A DNA stretch of 64,000 nucleotides from Actinomycetota bacterium. GTDB taxonomy: Bacteria > Actinomycetota > UBA4738 > HRBIN12. Position 1 is the first letter of the stretch. Each line of letters opens with the position of its first letter. The notes beneath the pieces were generated by a model, which made no database searches, was not told where the DNA came from, and saw only the letters and a list, made by a program, of their open reading frames with translations. Position numbers and translations under genes: made by a program. Of this stretch, positions 27,083-36,430 are shown one piece after another. The DNA lies in NCBI GenBank assembly GCA_035697485.1, contig DASSCU010000005.1, positions 183,749 to 247,748 on the forward strand, in the 5' to 3' direction.

Positions 27083-27349
27083 TCATCGCCGGCTCTTCGC
27101 CCCGTAGGTGTACGAGCCCAGGTCGGCCAGCAGGCCCAGGACCACGATCAGCCATCCGAGGAACGAGACGCCTTCGACCGGGTTGTAGACGAGCACGTAG
27201 AGGAACGTCGTCCAGGGCAGGAAGATCAACCCGAGAGCCGGCACCACCCAGTCCTCGAACGCCCGGTCGACCAGGTTCGTGAAGATCCACGTGAAGACCA
27301 GCGCGACGCGGGGCCCGATCAGGGCCATCAGCACGATCAGGCATCCCAT
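27083..27349 (-). CDS. Small membrane protein, unknown function
   Basis: An 88-residue protein, mostly hydrophobic, with about three membrane segments (MGCLIVLMALIGPRVALVF, WVVPALGLIFLPWTTFLYVLV, GWLIVVLGLLADLGSY). The ATG follows a GGGGGGAG site. Similar short proteins with a LPWTTFLYVLVYNPVEG core occur in many actinobacteria but have no assigned role. It ends 3 bp from the tRNA-Arg gene on the other strand. Confidence 0.75.
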   Translation of the reverse strand: MGCLIVLMALIGPRVALVFTWIFTNLVDRAFEDWVVPALGLIFLPWTTFLYVLVYNPVEGVSFLGWLIVVLGLLADLGSYTYGAKSRR

Positions 27350-27419
27350 CGTCGAACTCCCCCCAGCTCGTGAAACGGTGCCCCCGAAGGCTACCCCACG
27401 TTCACTAAGCTCGGGAACC

Positions 27420-28718
27420 GTGACCCGGATCTCTCGCCTCGGCATCGTCAAGCCGCTCGCGATCCGCGACTTCCGCTTGCTGTGGCTCGGTACCGTCGTG
27501 TCCTTCCTCGGCGACGGCGTCTACGTCGTGGCGATCGCGTGGCAGGTCTACGACCAGTGGAACCGCCCCGGCGCGCTCGCCGGGGTGGGTATCGCGTGGA
27601 GCCTCCCGCAGGTCGCGCTCGTGTTGCTCTCGGGCGTGCTGTCCGACCGCTTCGACCGACGGAAGCTGCTGATCGCCGCCGACGTGATCAGGGGCCTGGC
27701 GATCGCGATGATCGCGACGCTCACCACGCTCGACGTGCTGCAGCTGTGGCAGGTCTATGCCCTGGTGGTGCTCTTCGGTGTCGGGCAGTCGCTGTACGGG
27801 CCGGCGCACAACTCGATCATTCCGGACCTGGTGCCGGCGGACCTGCTCGTGCAGGCGAACTCCCTGGCCCAGTTCTCCCGACCCTTCGCGATGACGCTGC
27901 TCGGCCCCGCGCTCGGCGGCATGCTCGTCGGCACCGTCGGGGCGGGCACAGCGTTCTACGTCGACGCCGCCACGTTCGGGTTCTCGGCCGTGATGCTCCT
28001 GTTGATGCGGACCGTGACCCGCCCGGCCCGCGCCGAAGGGCATGCATCGGTCTGGCACGATGCGAGGGAAGGGCTTCGGTTCGTCTTCCAGCGGCCGTGG
28101 CTGTGGGCGGGCATGGCGGCAGCCACGATCAGCCTGCTCTGCACCTGGGGGCCGTGGGAGGTGCTCGTGCCGTACCTCGTGAAGAACGAGCTCGGCGGGA
28201 GCGCCGCTGCCCTCGGGCTCGTCTTCGCCGCGGGAGGCGCGGGCGCCGTGCTCGCTGCGGTCACGATGGGACAGCGCGACCTGCCCCGGCGCCCGATCAC
28301 GCTCCTGTACTGGGCATGGGCGATCGCCGCGTTCGCGACGATCGGGTTCGGCGTGTCGCGCGCCGTCTGGCACGCGATGCTCGCCAGCTTCGTCATGGAA
28401 TCGGGCATCACGGTGCTGCTGGTGCTCTGGTACACGCTGCTGCAGCGCCTCGTGCCGTCGTCGATCCTGGGACGGGTCTCGAGCCTCGACTGGCTGATCT
28501 CGGTGGCCGGCGTTCCCTTGTCGTTCGCGCTCGTCGGCCCGCTCGCGGAGTCGGTCGGCACGCGCGGCACGCTGATGCTCGCGGGGGTCGTCGGCGGGAT
28601 CGTGATCCTGCTCTTCCTCTACCTCGTGCCGGGGTCGCGCGAGCCCGAACGAGACGGATCGGTCGAGGCCACGAGACCGAAGGTCCCGCTGGCCGAACCT
28701 TCATCGAGCCCGACGTAG
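27420..28718 (+). CDS. Major facilitator superfamily transporter
   Basis: A 432-residue permease with about 12 membrane segments of the MFS_3 (enterobactin-exporter EntS-like) type: FRLLWLGTVVSFLGDGVYVVAI at helix 1, the cytoplasmic motif A variant LSDRFDRRKLL, and FGVGQSLYGPAHNSIIPDLVP with ANSLAQFSRPFAMTLLGPALGG. Substrate unknown; drug or siderophore efflux is typical of the group. The GTG start lies 8 nt after a TAAGCT box with no ribosome site. Its TAG stop forms the first bases of the -10 box of the next gene. Confidence 0.9.
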   Translation: MTRISRLGIVKPLAIRDFRLLWLGTVVSFLGDGVYVVAIAWQVYDQWNRPGALAGVGIAWSLPQVALVLLSGVLSDRFDRRKLLIAADVIRGLAIAMIATLTTLDVLQLWQVYALVVLFGVGQSLYGPAHNSIIPDLVPADLLVQANSLAQFSRPFAMTLLGPALGGMLVGTVGAGTAFYVDAATFGFSAVMLLLMRTVTRPARAEGHASVWHDAREGLRFVFQRPWLWAGMAAATISLLCTWGPWEVLVPYLVKNELGGSAAALGLVFAAGGAGAVLAAVTMGQRDLPRRPITLLYWAWAIAAFATIGFGVSRAVWHAMLASFVMESGITVLLVLWYTLLQRLVPSSILGRVSSLDWLISVAGVPLSFALVGPLAESVGTRGTLMLAGVVGGIVILLFLYLVPGSREPERDGSVEATRPKVPLAEPSSSPT

Positions 28719-28728
28719 ACTCGTCGCC

Positions 28729-29700
28729 ATGGAGTACACGCACGTCGGTCGGCTCGGCCTCGTCGTCTCCCGGCTCTGCCTGGGAACCATGAACTTCGGT
28801 CCGCACACGTCCGAGGCCGACTCCCTCACGATCATGGATGCCGCGATCGCCAACGGCATCAACTTCTTCGACACGGCCAACGTCTACGGGCGGCACCTGG
28901 GCGTGGGGGCCACCGAGGACATCATCGGGCGCTGGATCGCCAAGGGCGGTGGCCGCCGCGACAAGGTCGTGCTCGCCACGAAGGTCTACGGCACGATGGG
29001 CGACTGGCCGAACGAGTCGCGACTCTCGAAGCTCTCGATCGTGCATCAATGCGAGCAGTCCTTGCGACGCCTCGGCACCGATCGCATCGATCTCTACCAG
29101 ATGCACCACATCGACCGGAACGCGTGGTGGGACGAGATCTGGGAGGCCATGGAACAGCTCAAGCGCACGGGGAAGATCCTCTACGTGGGCTCCTCGAACT
29201 TCGCGGGCTGGCATATCGCGCGCGCCAACGAGATCGCGGGCTACCGGCACTCGCTGGGCCTTGCGACCGAGCAGTCGCTCTACAACCTCACCGCCCGAAC
29301 GCTCGAGCTCGAGGTGATCCCGGCGGTGACGGAGTACGGCATGGGGCTGATCCCGTGGAGCCCGCTCTCGGGTGGTCTGCTCGCCGGGGCCCTGTCCAAG
29401 GTCGAAGAAGGCCGGCGGGGCGAGGAGTACATGCGCGGGGAGATCGAGACGCTGCGCTCCCGGCTCGAGCCGTGGGAGGCGCTCTGCGCCGAGCTCGGCG
29501 AGGACCCGGCGCACGTCGCCCTCGCGTGGCTCTTGCATCAACCAGCCGTGACCGCGCCGATCATCGGGCCGCGCACGGAAGAGCAGCTGCTGCACGCGAT
29601 GCACGCGCTCGACATCAAGCTGGGGTCCGACGTGCTCGCGAAGCTCGACGAGATCTTCCCCGGCCCGGGCGGACCGGCGCCCGAAGCCTACGCCTGGTAG
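28729..29700 (+). CDS. Aldo/keto reductase
   Basis: A 323-residue NADPH-dependent oxidoreductase with a TIM-barrel fold. The catalytic tetrad is visible: Asp in NFFDTANVYG, its Tyr, Lys in VVLATKVYG, and His in DLYQMHHID. The VHQCEQSLRRLGTDRIDLYQ helix and GSSNFAGWHIARAN strand are standard. Closest in style to the YajO/potassium-channel-beta-like branch. A TAGACT box ends 7 nt before the ATG and overlaps the upstream stop codon, so it likely has its own leaderless transcript. The 3' end overlaps the convergent gene by 13 nt. Confidence 0.93.
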   Translation: MEYTHVGRLGLVVSRLCLGTMNFGPHTSEADSLTIMDAAIANGINFFDTANVYGRHLGVGATEDIIGRWIAKGGGRRDKVVLATKVYGTMGDWPNESRLSKLSIVHQCEQSLRRLGTDRIDLYQMHHIDRNAWWDEIWEAMEQLKRTGKILYVGSSNFAGWHIARANEIAGYRHSLGLATEQSLYNLTARTLELEVIPAVTEYGMGLIPWSPLSGGLLAGALSKVEEGRRGEEYMRGEIETLRSRLEPWEALCAELGEDPAHVALAWLLHQPAVTAPIIGPRTEEQLLHAMHALDIKLGSDVLAKLDEIFPGPGGPAPEAYAW

Positions 29701-31259
29701 GCGTTCGGCCGGGGCTCGGCGCGGGTCAGCAGCACGTCCTCGACCTCGGCGTCGAGCGGCACGTCGTGCTTCAGGCGCAGGTACAGGTCGCGGAGGAACC
29801 AGACGAGCACGATCACGAGGATCGGGTGTCCGATCGCGAGGTCGACGTGCATCCACTCCGGCAGGCGGAAGTTCTCGGTGGTGAGCTGGGCCGTGACGAG
29901 GGCGATGAACGAGAGCTCCAGCGTGCGACGGGGCACGCGCGGCAGCGCCCACGCCACGGGCAGGATCCACGCGAAGTACCAGGGGAACAGGGTCGGTGAG
30001 AACAGCATCATCAGCAGGAACGACCACCCCCACGCAGCAGCGAGGAACGAGACCGAGCCCTCGCGGGCGTGGCGCATGACCTGGCGCAAGATCGTGAACA
30101 GGCCGGCGGCGAGCGCCCCGAACATGCCGAGGCGGGCGAGCACGATGCCGGCCGTGCCACCGAGGTCGCCGGCGATCACGGTGCCCGCCGCCTCGAAGGC
30201 CCGCTCGACCAAGGCGGGCGGCGCGATCCAGGAACCGTGCTGCACGAGCTCGACCATGCCGAGCGTGGGGTTCGATCGCTGCATGAACGGCACGACGGCG
30301 ATGAACACGATGCCCAGCGCGGTCCCGATGTGGGCCGCCGCGACCTTCCACCGTCGAGAGGGCTCCGCGCGGGTCACGACGTAGGCGATCAGCAGGGCGA
30401 GGGGCACCGCCGCCGAGATCTTCACGAGGGCGCCTGCCGTGAGCGCGACGGTGGCGGTGAGCTCCCGCTGCGTCGCCACGAAGTAGACGGCTGCGGCGAC
30501 CGCGAGCATGACGAGCACGTCGACGTGGCCGCCGCCGACCGTGTGGAACAGCACGACGGGGTTCAGCCCGATCATCGCCGCCGCGTACGCCTGACGCTGG
30601 GGCCGGACCCGGCCGACGAGCCGGACCACGAACCACAGCGAGCCCAGGCTGGCGGCGACCGCGACCGCGCGGAACGCCTCGATGACGTCGACCAGGCCCC
30701 GGAACACCGCGGTGATGGCGGCGGCGAGCCACACGAACACGGGGCCGTAGACCGACGGGGTGTCGCGCCACCCGTCCCAGACGAACCGGGAGATGTCGTT
30801 GGCTGGGAAGTCCGCCGGCGTGCTGACGTACGGATTCTGGCCGTAGCGACTGAGGATCCGGCCGTAGAAGGCGTAGCTGAACACGTCGCGCGACAGCAGC
30901 AAGGGCAGCATCAGCACGACGACGTGATAGACGACCGCCAGCCACACGACGGTGCGCGTGGACACGTCGCCGCGTTCGGCCGCCCACAGCACGAGCAGGA
31001 AGGCCACTCCGGCCGCGATCATCGCGACGAACCCGATCACGATCAGCACGCCGTGCGGCAGCCGGTCCAGGAACAGCAGGCCGGCGAGGACGCCGATGGG
31101 ACCGTTGCCCTGGCTCTCCGGCAGGACCGGGTGATACGGCGATCCGGGGGTCGCCGCGATCAGGGCGACGGCGCTGAAGGAGGCGACCGATGCCGTGATC
31201 GCGCGACGACCCGTGAGCCAGCCGTCGACAGTGCGTTGCAGAGCCTGAATGCGAGACAT
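29688..31259 (-). CDS. Polytopic GT-C/GT87-like glycosyltransferase
   Basis: A 523-residue membrane protein with about 12 membrane segments. The luminal loop after helix 3 contains LSRDVFSYAFYGRILSRYGQNPYVSTP, the aspartate-bearing loop typical of polyprenol-phosphate-dependent GT-C enzymes such as actinobacterial MptB-like mannosyltransferases; GPVFVWLAAAI and LFSPTLFPWYFAWILPVAW are further family blocks. Likely builds a mannan or other cell-envelope glycan using a lipid-linked sugar. Donor and acceptor cannot be told from sequence, and no other envelope genes are adjacent. Confidence 0.78.
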   Translation of the reverse strand: MSRIQALQRTVDGWLTGRRAITASVASFSAVALIAATPGSPYHPVLPESQGNGPIGVLAGLLFLDRLPHGVLIVIGFVAMIAAGVAFLLVLWAAERGDVSTRTVVWLAVVYHVVVLMLPLLLSRDVFSYAFYGRILSRYGQNPYVSTPADFPANDISRFVWDGWRDTPSVYGPVFVWLAAAITAVFRGLVDVIEAFRAVAVAASLGSLWFVVRLVGRVRPQRQAYAAAMIGLNPVVLFHTVGGGHVDVLVMLAVAAAVYFVATQRELTATVALTAGALVKISAAVPLALLIAYVVTRAEPSRRWKVAAAHIGTALGIVFIAVVPFMQRSNPTLGMVELVQHGSWIAPPALVERAFEAAGTVIAGDLGGTAGIVLARLGMFGALAAGLFTILRQVMRHAREGSVSFLAAAWGWSFLLMMLFSPTLFPWYFAWILPVAWALPRVPRRTLELSFIALVTAQLTTENFRLPEWMHVDLAIGHPILVIVLVWFLRDLYLRLKHDVPLDAEVEDVLLTRAEPRPNAYQA

Positions 31260-31284
31260 GTGCGCCCGAGCTTACGGGAAGCCG

Positions 31285-32067
31285 TCAGGTCCGCGCCACG
31301 CCGAGCGAGGCCTCGATCTCGCGGGCGGCGGCCGTCACGGCCGGGGCGTAGCGCCGGGCGTCGATCCGGGAGACGCGCGATGTCGGGCCCGAGATGGAGA
31401 CCACCGCGACGAGCTCATCGTGGTGACCGAGCACGGGCGCGCTCACCGAGCCCACTCCGTCCTCACGTTCGCCGGCGCTCGAGGCCCACCCCAGGCGCCG
31501 CGCCGTGGCGAGCTGTCGATGGAGCCGTGCATCGACCGGGGTCGACGCGGTGAGGGGTCGGGCGCGCCCGACGAGTTGGCTGCGCGTCGGTTCCGGGGTC
31601 CACGCCATGAACACCTTGCCGGCGGAACCGACCCAGATGGGCAGCTCGGCCCCGACGGGAACGAAGGTGCGGAGCTCGCTCGAGGACTCGACGCCGTCGA
31701 CGCAGACCCGCCCCTCCAGCGACCGAACGTAGAGCTGCGCGCTCTCGCCGGTGGTCTCGACCAGACGCTCCAGAGCGGGGTGCGCCACCGCGCGCAGCGA
31801 CGGTTCTTGCAGCGAGGCGGCGGCGATCTGCAGCAACCGGGGACCGAGTCGGTAGCCCAGCCCCCCGGCGTGCTCGATCAGCCCATGGTGCTCGAGGGAT
31901 CCGAGGAGACGATGAGCGGTCGTCCGAGGGAGCCCGGTCGCCGCCACGACGGCCGCGTGTGTCCTCGCGCCGTGCTGGACGGCATCGATCACGGCCATAC
32001 TTCTGTCGACGACGCCGACGGAGGACTCGGCGATCTCGCGGGTCCCGTGGGCATCTGTTATCTTCAT
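31285..32067 (-). CDS. IclR-family regulator of leucine biosynthesis (LtbR/NdgR/AreB-like)
   Basis: A 260-residue regulator: a winged helix-turn-helix at about 20-75 (VDRSMAVIDAVQHGARTHAAVVAATGLPRTTAHRLLGSL) and a C-terminal IclR effector domain. It is transcribed divergently from leuCD, 86 bp away, exactly as LtbR in Corynebacterium and NdgR/AreB in Streptomyces, which control leuCD and related amino-acid genes. The operator half-site GTTCCATATA overlaps the region directly before its ATG, so autoregulation is likely. There is no ribosome site; GATATA lies 6 nt upstream, suggesting a leaderless message. Confidence 0.9.
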   Translation of the reverse strand: MKITDAHGTREIAESSVGVVDRSMAVIDAVQHGARTHAAVVAATGLPRTTAHRLLGSLEHHGLIEHAGGLGYRLGPRLLQIAAASLQEPSLRAVAHPALERLVETTGESAQLYVRSLEGRVCVDGVESSSELRTFVPVGAELPIWVGSAGKVFMAWTPEPTRSQLVGRARPLTASTPVDARLHRQLATARRLGWASSAGEREDGVGSVSAPVLGHHDELVAVVSISGPTSRVSRIDARRYAPAVTAAAREIEASLGVART

Positions 32068-32105
32068 GTTCCATATATCGGTATCACAGTTCCATATAGT
32101 GGAAC
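32068..32105. promoter_or_regulatory. IclR-type operator in the iclR-leuC divergent region
   Basis: The palindrome GTTCCATATAGTGGAAC (32089-32105, 6-bp arms, 5-bp centre) plus a second copy of its left half, GTTCCATATA, at 32068-32077, 21 bp upstream on the same face of the helix. The palindrome contains TATAGT, a good -10 box for leuC, so binding there would block leuC, and the half-site covers the start of the regulator gene. Binding by the adjacent IclR protein is inferred. Confidence 0.7.
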
Positions 32106-32153
32106 AACCTTGGGACGTCGCTCTACCCGGATCGAGCTTGGAGGTCGAGCATC

Positions 32154-33563
32154 GTGGCCCAGACGCTGGCCGAGAAGGTGTGGGACCGGCACGTGGTGCA
32201 TCGCGCCGATAGCGAGCCCGACCTGCTCTACGTCGACCTGCACCTCGTGCACGAGGTGACGAGCCCGCAGGCCTTCGAGAGCCTGCGCATGCACGGACGC
32301 ACCGTCCGCCGCCCCGATCTCACCGTCGCCACGATGGATCACAACGTGCCGACGACCGACGGACCGGTCACCGACGAGACCAGCGCCCGCCAGATGCAGG
32401 CGCTGCAGACCAACGCCGACGAGTTCGGCATCACCCTGTACCCGTGGGGCGGCGTCGGGCAGGGCATCGTGCACGTGATCGGCCCCGAGATGGGCTACAC
32501 GCAACCCGGCATGACGATCGTCTGCGGTGACTCGCACACGTCCACCCACGGCGCGTTCGGTGCCCTCGCCTTCGGCATCGGTACGAGCGAGGTCGAGCAC
32601 GTGCTCGCGACCCAGACCCTGCCGCAGCTTCCCGCGAAGACGATGGCGATCACGGTGCAGGGCGACCTGCCCGAGGGCGTCAGCGCGAAGGACATCATCC
32701 TCGGCATCATCAACCGCATCGGGACGGGGGGCGGCGTCGGCCACGTGCTCGAGTACCGCGGGTCCGCGATCCGCGCCCTGTCGATGGAAGGGCGCATGAC
32801 GATCTGCAATATGTCGATCGAGGGCGGCGCCCGCGCCGGCATGGTCGCACCCGACGACACGACCTTCGCCTACGTCGAGGGCCGGCCGCACGCGCCCAAG
32901 GGGGCCGACTGGGAAGCCGCGCTCGACTCATGGCGGACCCTGCCGAGCGACCCCGACGCGATGTTCGATGCCGAGGTCCAGGTCGATGCCGCCGAGCTGA
33001 AGCCCTACGTGAGCTGGGGAACCAACCCGGCCCAGTCGGTCACGATCGACGAGGCCGTGCCCGAACCCGACGACTTCGACGAACCGTCGAAGCGAGACGC
33101 GGCCGCCCGTGCGCTCACGTACATGGATCTGCGGCCCGGAACCCCCATGCGGGAGATCCGGCCTGACACGATCTTCCTCGGTTCGTGCACGAACTCGCGC
33201 ATCGAAGACCTGCGGCTCGCCGCGGACATCGTGGGCGGGCGCAGGGTCGCCCCCGACCTGCGCGCGCTGGTTGTGCCCGGCAGCGTGGCCGTGAAGCTGC
33301 AGGCCGAGGCCGAGGGGCTCGATCGCGTATTCACCGACGCGGGGTTCGACTGGCGGGGCGCAGGGTGCTCGATGTGCCTGGGCATGAACCCCGACATCCT
33401 GCAGCCGGGGGACCGCAGCGCGAGCACGAGCAACCGGAACTTCGAAGGGCGCCAGGGCAAGGGCGGGCGAACGCACCTCGTGAGCCCCGCCGTCGCCGCC
33501 GCGACGGCCGTGCTCGGGCGATTCGGCACGCCCGACGAGCTGCCGCCCAAGGCGGTGGTCTGA
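32154..33563 (+). CDS. leuC: 3-isopropylmalate dehydratase large subunit
   Basis: A 469-residue aconitase-family protein that isomerises 2- to 3-isopropylmalate in leucine synthesis, as a heterodimer with LeuD. Cluster cysteines are visible in [14 protein letters not shown] and in [39 protein letters not shown] and NRNFEGRQG are diagnostic. The GTG start lies 9 nt after GGAGG. It heads the leuCD operon and is probably repressed by the divergent IclR regulator. Confidence 0.97.
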   Translation: MAQTLAEKVWDRHVVHRADSEPDLLYVDLHLVHEVTSPQAFESLRMHGRTVRRPDLTVATMDHNVPTTDGPVTDETSARQMQALQTNADEFGITLYPWGGVGQGIVHVIGPEMGYTQPGMTIVCGDSHTSTHGAFGALAFGIGTSEVEHVLATQTLPQLPAKTMAITVQGDLPEGVSAKDIILGIINRIGTGGGVGHVLEYRGSAIRALSMEGRMTICNMSIEGGARAGMVAPDDTTFAYVEGRPHAPKGADWEAALDSWRTLPSDPDAMFDAEVQVDAAELKPYVSWGTNPAQSVTIDEAVPEPDDFDEPSKRDAAARALTYMDLRPGTPMREIRPDTIFLGSCTNSRIEDLRLAADIVGGRRVAPDLRALVVPGSVAVKLQAEAEGLDRVFTDAGFDWRGAGCSMCLGMNPDILQPGDRSASTSNRNFEGRQGKGGRTHLVSPAVAAATAVLGRFGTPDELPPKAVV

Positions 33564-33564
33564 C

Positions 33565-34149
33565 GTGGAGCCGATCGCCGTGATCGAGGGCACCGCGGTG
33601 CCGCTCGATCGTTCCGACGTCGATACCGACCAGATCATCCCCGCGCAGTACCTGAAGCGCATCGAGCGCACCGGGTTCGGACCGTTCCTGTTCGACGAGT
33701 GGCGCAAGGACCCGGACTTCGTTCTGAATGACGAGCGGTACCGAGGCGCGAGCATCCTGATCGCAGGCGCGAACTTCGGCAGCGGCTCGAGTCGCGAGCA
33801 CGCGCCGTGGGCGCTCGAGGACTACGGGTTCCGGGCTGTGATCGCCCCGAGCTTCGCCGACATCTTCCGCAACAACTGCTTCAAGATCGGCCTGCTGCCG
33901 GTGGAGCTGCGGGCCGAGTCGGCGCGCGCGCTGATGGACGCGGTGCTCGACGATCCGACCACGCGCATCGTCATCGACCTGCCCGCCCGCGCCGTGCGGG
34001 CCCCGGGGCTCGACGAGACGTTCGACATCGACGAGTTCACGCACTGGCGGCTCGTCGAGGGCCTCGACGACATCGGGCTCTCGCTGCGCAACGAGGAGGA
34101 GATCAGCGCGTTCGAGGCGACGCGCCCGAGCTGGCTCCCGACCGCTTGA
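33565..34149 (+). CDS. leuD: 3-isopropylmalate dehydratase small subunit
   Basis: A 194-residue partner of LeuC. Signatures: TDQIIPAQYLKRIERTGFG, the GANFGSGSSREHAPWAL swivel-domain motif, and FADIFRNNCFKIGLLPVEL. The GTG start follows the leuC stop by one base, so translation is coupled. The last 47 nt overlap the 3' end of the convergent beta-propeller gene. Confidence 0.97.
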   Translation: MEPIAVIEGTAVPLDRSDVDTDQIIPAQYLKRIERTGFGPFLFDEWRKDPDFVLNDERYRGASILIAGANFGSGSSREHAPWALEDYGFRAVIAPSFADIFRNNCFKIGLLPVELRAESARALMDAVLDDPTTRIVIDLPARAVRAPGLDETFDIDEFTHWRLVEGLDDIGLSLRNEEEISAFEATRPSWLPTA

Positions 34150-35128
34150 CCGCACCCACCGCGGGGCCGCCGGCCCCACGCGCCGGCACGGCCGGCTCGC
34201 CGATCGACTCCGCCCGTCGCAGCCGCAGGATGTCTGAGGACCCGGCCCGGCACGATCGACGGTCGAAGTACAGCCGATCCCGAGGGCCGGTGGTGTCGAC
34301 GCTGAGGTTCGTTCCCTCTCGGCCCTCTGCGAACTCGTGGAGCAGGAACGGGGTGCCGTCCGGATCGACTCGGTAGAGCTCCGAGTTGGACCCGCATCGA
34401 TCGCCGCCCTGCGCGACGTAGGCCGTGCCGTCCGGCGTGACCGCGACGCCGTACTCGTCGCGATCGGTCGGCAGCAGGGGAGTGCGCTCGCCCGTCCTGA
34501 TGTCGTAGCGCCATGCGGTCGCGTCGTCACCCACCGCCCAGGTCACCCACGGATACGCGATCGTGCCAGGGAAGAGACACCCGCATCGGTTGGTCGTCTC
34601 GTCGAGCAGGATCCGCTCGCCCGTCTCGCCGTTGTGGAGATAGAACTTCCACTTCGCCGCGGGACTGCCGAAGCGGTTGACGCCGTAGGCGAACCACGTG
34701 GTCCCCCGGTGCGTGTCGATCGACGGGTTCCACTGCCAGTGCCCGTCGTTCAGCGCGCGCAGGGCCGTGCGCTCGCGAGCGCCGATGTCGAACAGGAACA
34801 GGTCGCTCTCGCCCCGCCGAACCTGCTGGTAGACGACCCGATCCGTGCCTTGATCGAATCCGCCGACGAACGCCTCGGTCCGCCGTGCGTTGATGAGGGT
34901 GAGGGTTCCTCCGTTCGTCTCCGCGAACGCCACGAGCCCGTTCCCCCCTCGACCCGATTCGTTCGACCACGCGAAGAGGCGACGGGTGCCGATGTGCGTC
35001 CCCGCACCGAACCCCTCGAACAGCGAGGTGCCCTTCACGAGGTCGGGGTTGATGAACACAGAGGCGGCGGGCTGAACGACGACGAGCACCAACGCGGCGA
35101 TGATCGTGAGACGGATCGCGGTCTTCAT
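34103..35128 (-). CDS. Exported beta-propeller-like protein, unknown function
   Basis: A 341-residue protein with a signal peptide (MKTAIRLTIIAALVLVVVQPAASV) and several repeats of the type seen in WD40-like/TolB propellers: RVVYQQVRRGESDLFLFDIGAR, TTWFAYGVNRFG, PWVTWAVGDDATAWRYDIRTGE, GVAVTPDGTAYVAQGG. It probably folds as a six-bladed propeller outside the membrane. The C-terminal ~30 residues are low-complexity (AVPARGAGGPAVGAV) and are encoded opposite the end of leuD. The ATG follows GGGGGAGGG. No ligand or partner is suggested by neighbours. Confidence 0.75.
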   Translation of the reverse strand: MKTAIRLTIIAALVLVVVQPAASVFINPDLVKGTSLFEGFGAGTHIGTRRLFAWSNESGRGGNGLVAFAETNGGTLTLINARRTEAFVGGFDQGTDRVVYQQVRRGESDLFLFDIGARERTALRALNDGHWQWNPSIDTHRGTTWFAYGVNRFGSPAAKWKFYLHNGETGERILLDETTNRCGCLFPGTIAYPWVTWAVGDDATAWRYDIRTGERTPLLPTDRDEYGVAVTPDGTAYVAQGGDRCGSNSELYRVDPDGTPFLLHEFAEGREGTNLSVDTTGPRDRLYFDRRSCRAGSSDILRLRRAESIGEPAVPARGAGGPAVGAVKRSGASSGASPRTR

Positions 35129-35212
35129 GTGCGCCCTCCCCCGGGGGGATCGGTTCGGGTGTCTCGCGGAACCCTACGGGTCGCGGGGCTCGTGGCACAA
35201 CCGGTGTTCGAC

Positions 35213-36430
35213 CTAGACCCCGTCCACGAACGCCTGCACCGAGGCGCCGTAGCTTTCGGGATCGAGGTTCCAGCAGCCGATGTGTTCGGCCCCCTCGCAC
35301 TCGATCAGGTGCACCAGCTCGGGCAGCAGGCCCGCGAACGTACGGCTCGTCCCGATCGGAACGGTCGTGTCGTCGGTGCCGTGGAAGATCAGGAACGGCA
35401 CGTCGTAGCGGCTCGTGTCCGCGAGGTAGTCGAGCTGGGGCCAATCGACGTCGAACCGCAGGTCGGCCATCCATTTCGCGACCGAGGTGAGCGACTGCGG
35501 CAGGGGCAGGCCGATCAGCGGAAGCGTCTCGCGTGAGGCGTTGTCGTCGACCGTCGTCGAGAAGTCGAGCATCGGCGCGTCGAGGATCACCGCGCGCACC
35601 TCCTCGGCGAGCGACGAGCGCTGCAGGAAGGCCATCACGACGCCGCCGCCCATCGAGTAGCCGCCGAGCACGACGCCGTCGGACCCCTGCCCGAGGGCGT
35701 ACCGAACCATCGCTTCCAGATCCTGCCACTCGGTGAGGCCGTACCGGAGCTTGCCGCTCGGGTCCTCGGGCGCGCCGGGGTCGTTGCGATAGGTCGCCAC
35801 GAGAGTGGGGAGCCCGGCCTCGGTGAGGATCGGCACGATGCGCAGCCCGTCGGCCGGTGACAGCGAGTTCCCGTGCACGACGATCGCCCACGTCGGGCCG
35901 TCGGCCGCGCCGAGCCACGCCGGGTAGTCGCCCAACCGACCGGGGACCGTGAGCGACCGGATCCCCAGGCCGGACTCGGCTGGATCCATCGGGAACGCGC
36001 GAACGTCGAGCTCGGCGGGCGTGCCGGGCAGCGGCAGATCGCCCTGGATCAGGGCGAAGCGGCGGTCGAGCGTCTCGCCGTCGGCCGTCTCCGTGGGCTC
36101 GAGGCGACCGTACCCATCGGCCCACCGCAGCCCCTGAACCCCTTCCGCGGCCACCCCCAGATCGTCGACCAGGGGACGCAGCGTGATCGAGGCGGCGACC
36201 CCGTCGGCGTCGGACAGCTCCACGACCTCCACATTGGGTTCGAGTTGCTCGGTCGCCGCGCGGATCGCCGCCGCGTCGAGCGCGCGTTCGTCGAGCACGT
36301 TGGAGAAGTACCACCCGCCGCCCAGGTAGAACAGGGCCACGAGCACGACGAGCGAGATGCCGACGATCCAGGGCCAGCGACGCCGTCGCTCCGCGACGTC
36401 CGGGGGCCGGGGGGCGGGCCGGTCGCTCAT
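35213..36430 (-). CDS. Membrane-anchored alpha/beta hydrolase
   Basis: A 405-residue protein with a proline-rich cytoplasmic start, one membrane anchor at about 20-42 (WPWIVGISLVVLVALFYLGGGWYF), then an extracellular region and an alpha/beta-hydrolase domain from about residue 165. Catalytic residues are visible: Ser in GGYSMGGGVV, Asp in FHGTDDTTVP, His in CEGAEHIGCW; the oxyanion segment is VVHGNSLSPADG. Probably an esterase or lipase acting outside the membrane. The ATG overlaps the pncB stop (ATGA), an unexpected pairing with NAD salvage. Confidence 0.85.
   Translation of the reverse strand: MSDRPAPRPPDVAERRRRWPWIVGISLVVLVALFYLGGGWYFSNVLDERALDAAAIRAATEQLEPNVEVVELSDADGVAASITLRPLVDDLGVAAEGVQGLRWADGYGRLEPTETADGETLDRRFALIQGDLPLPGTPAELDVRAFPMDPAESGLGIRSLTVPGRLGDYPAWLGAADGPTWAIVVHGNSLSPADGLRIVPILTEAGLPTLVATYRNDPGAPEDPSGKLRYGLTEWQDLEAMVRYALGQGSDGVVLGGYSMGGGVVMAFLQRSSLAEEVRAVILDAPMLDFSTTVDDNASRETLPLIGLPLPQSLTSVAKWMADLRFDVDWPQLDYLADTSRYDVPFLIFHGTDDTTVPIGTSRTFAGLLPELVHLIECEGAEHIGCWNLDPESYGASVQAFVDGV

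Noticed and set aside
28408..30987. 859-codon minus-strand open frame over the MFS, aldo/keto reductase and glycosyltransferase genes
   Set aside because: High-GC antisense shadow; the composition is Arg/Ala-rich and it crosses clear genes in better frames.
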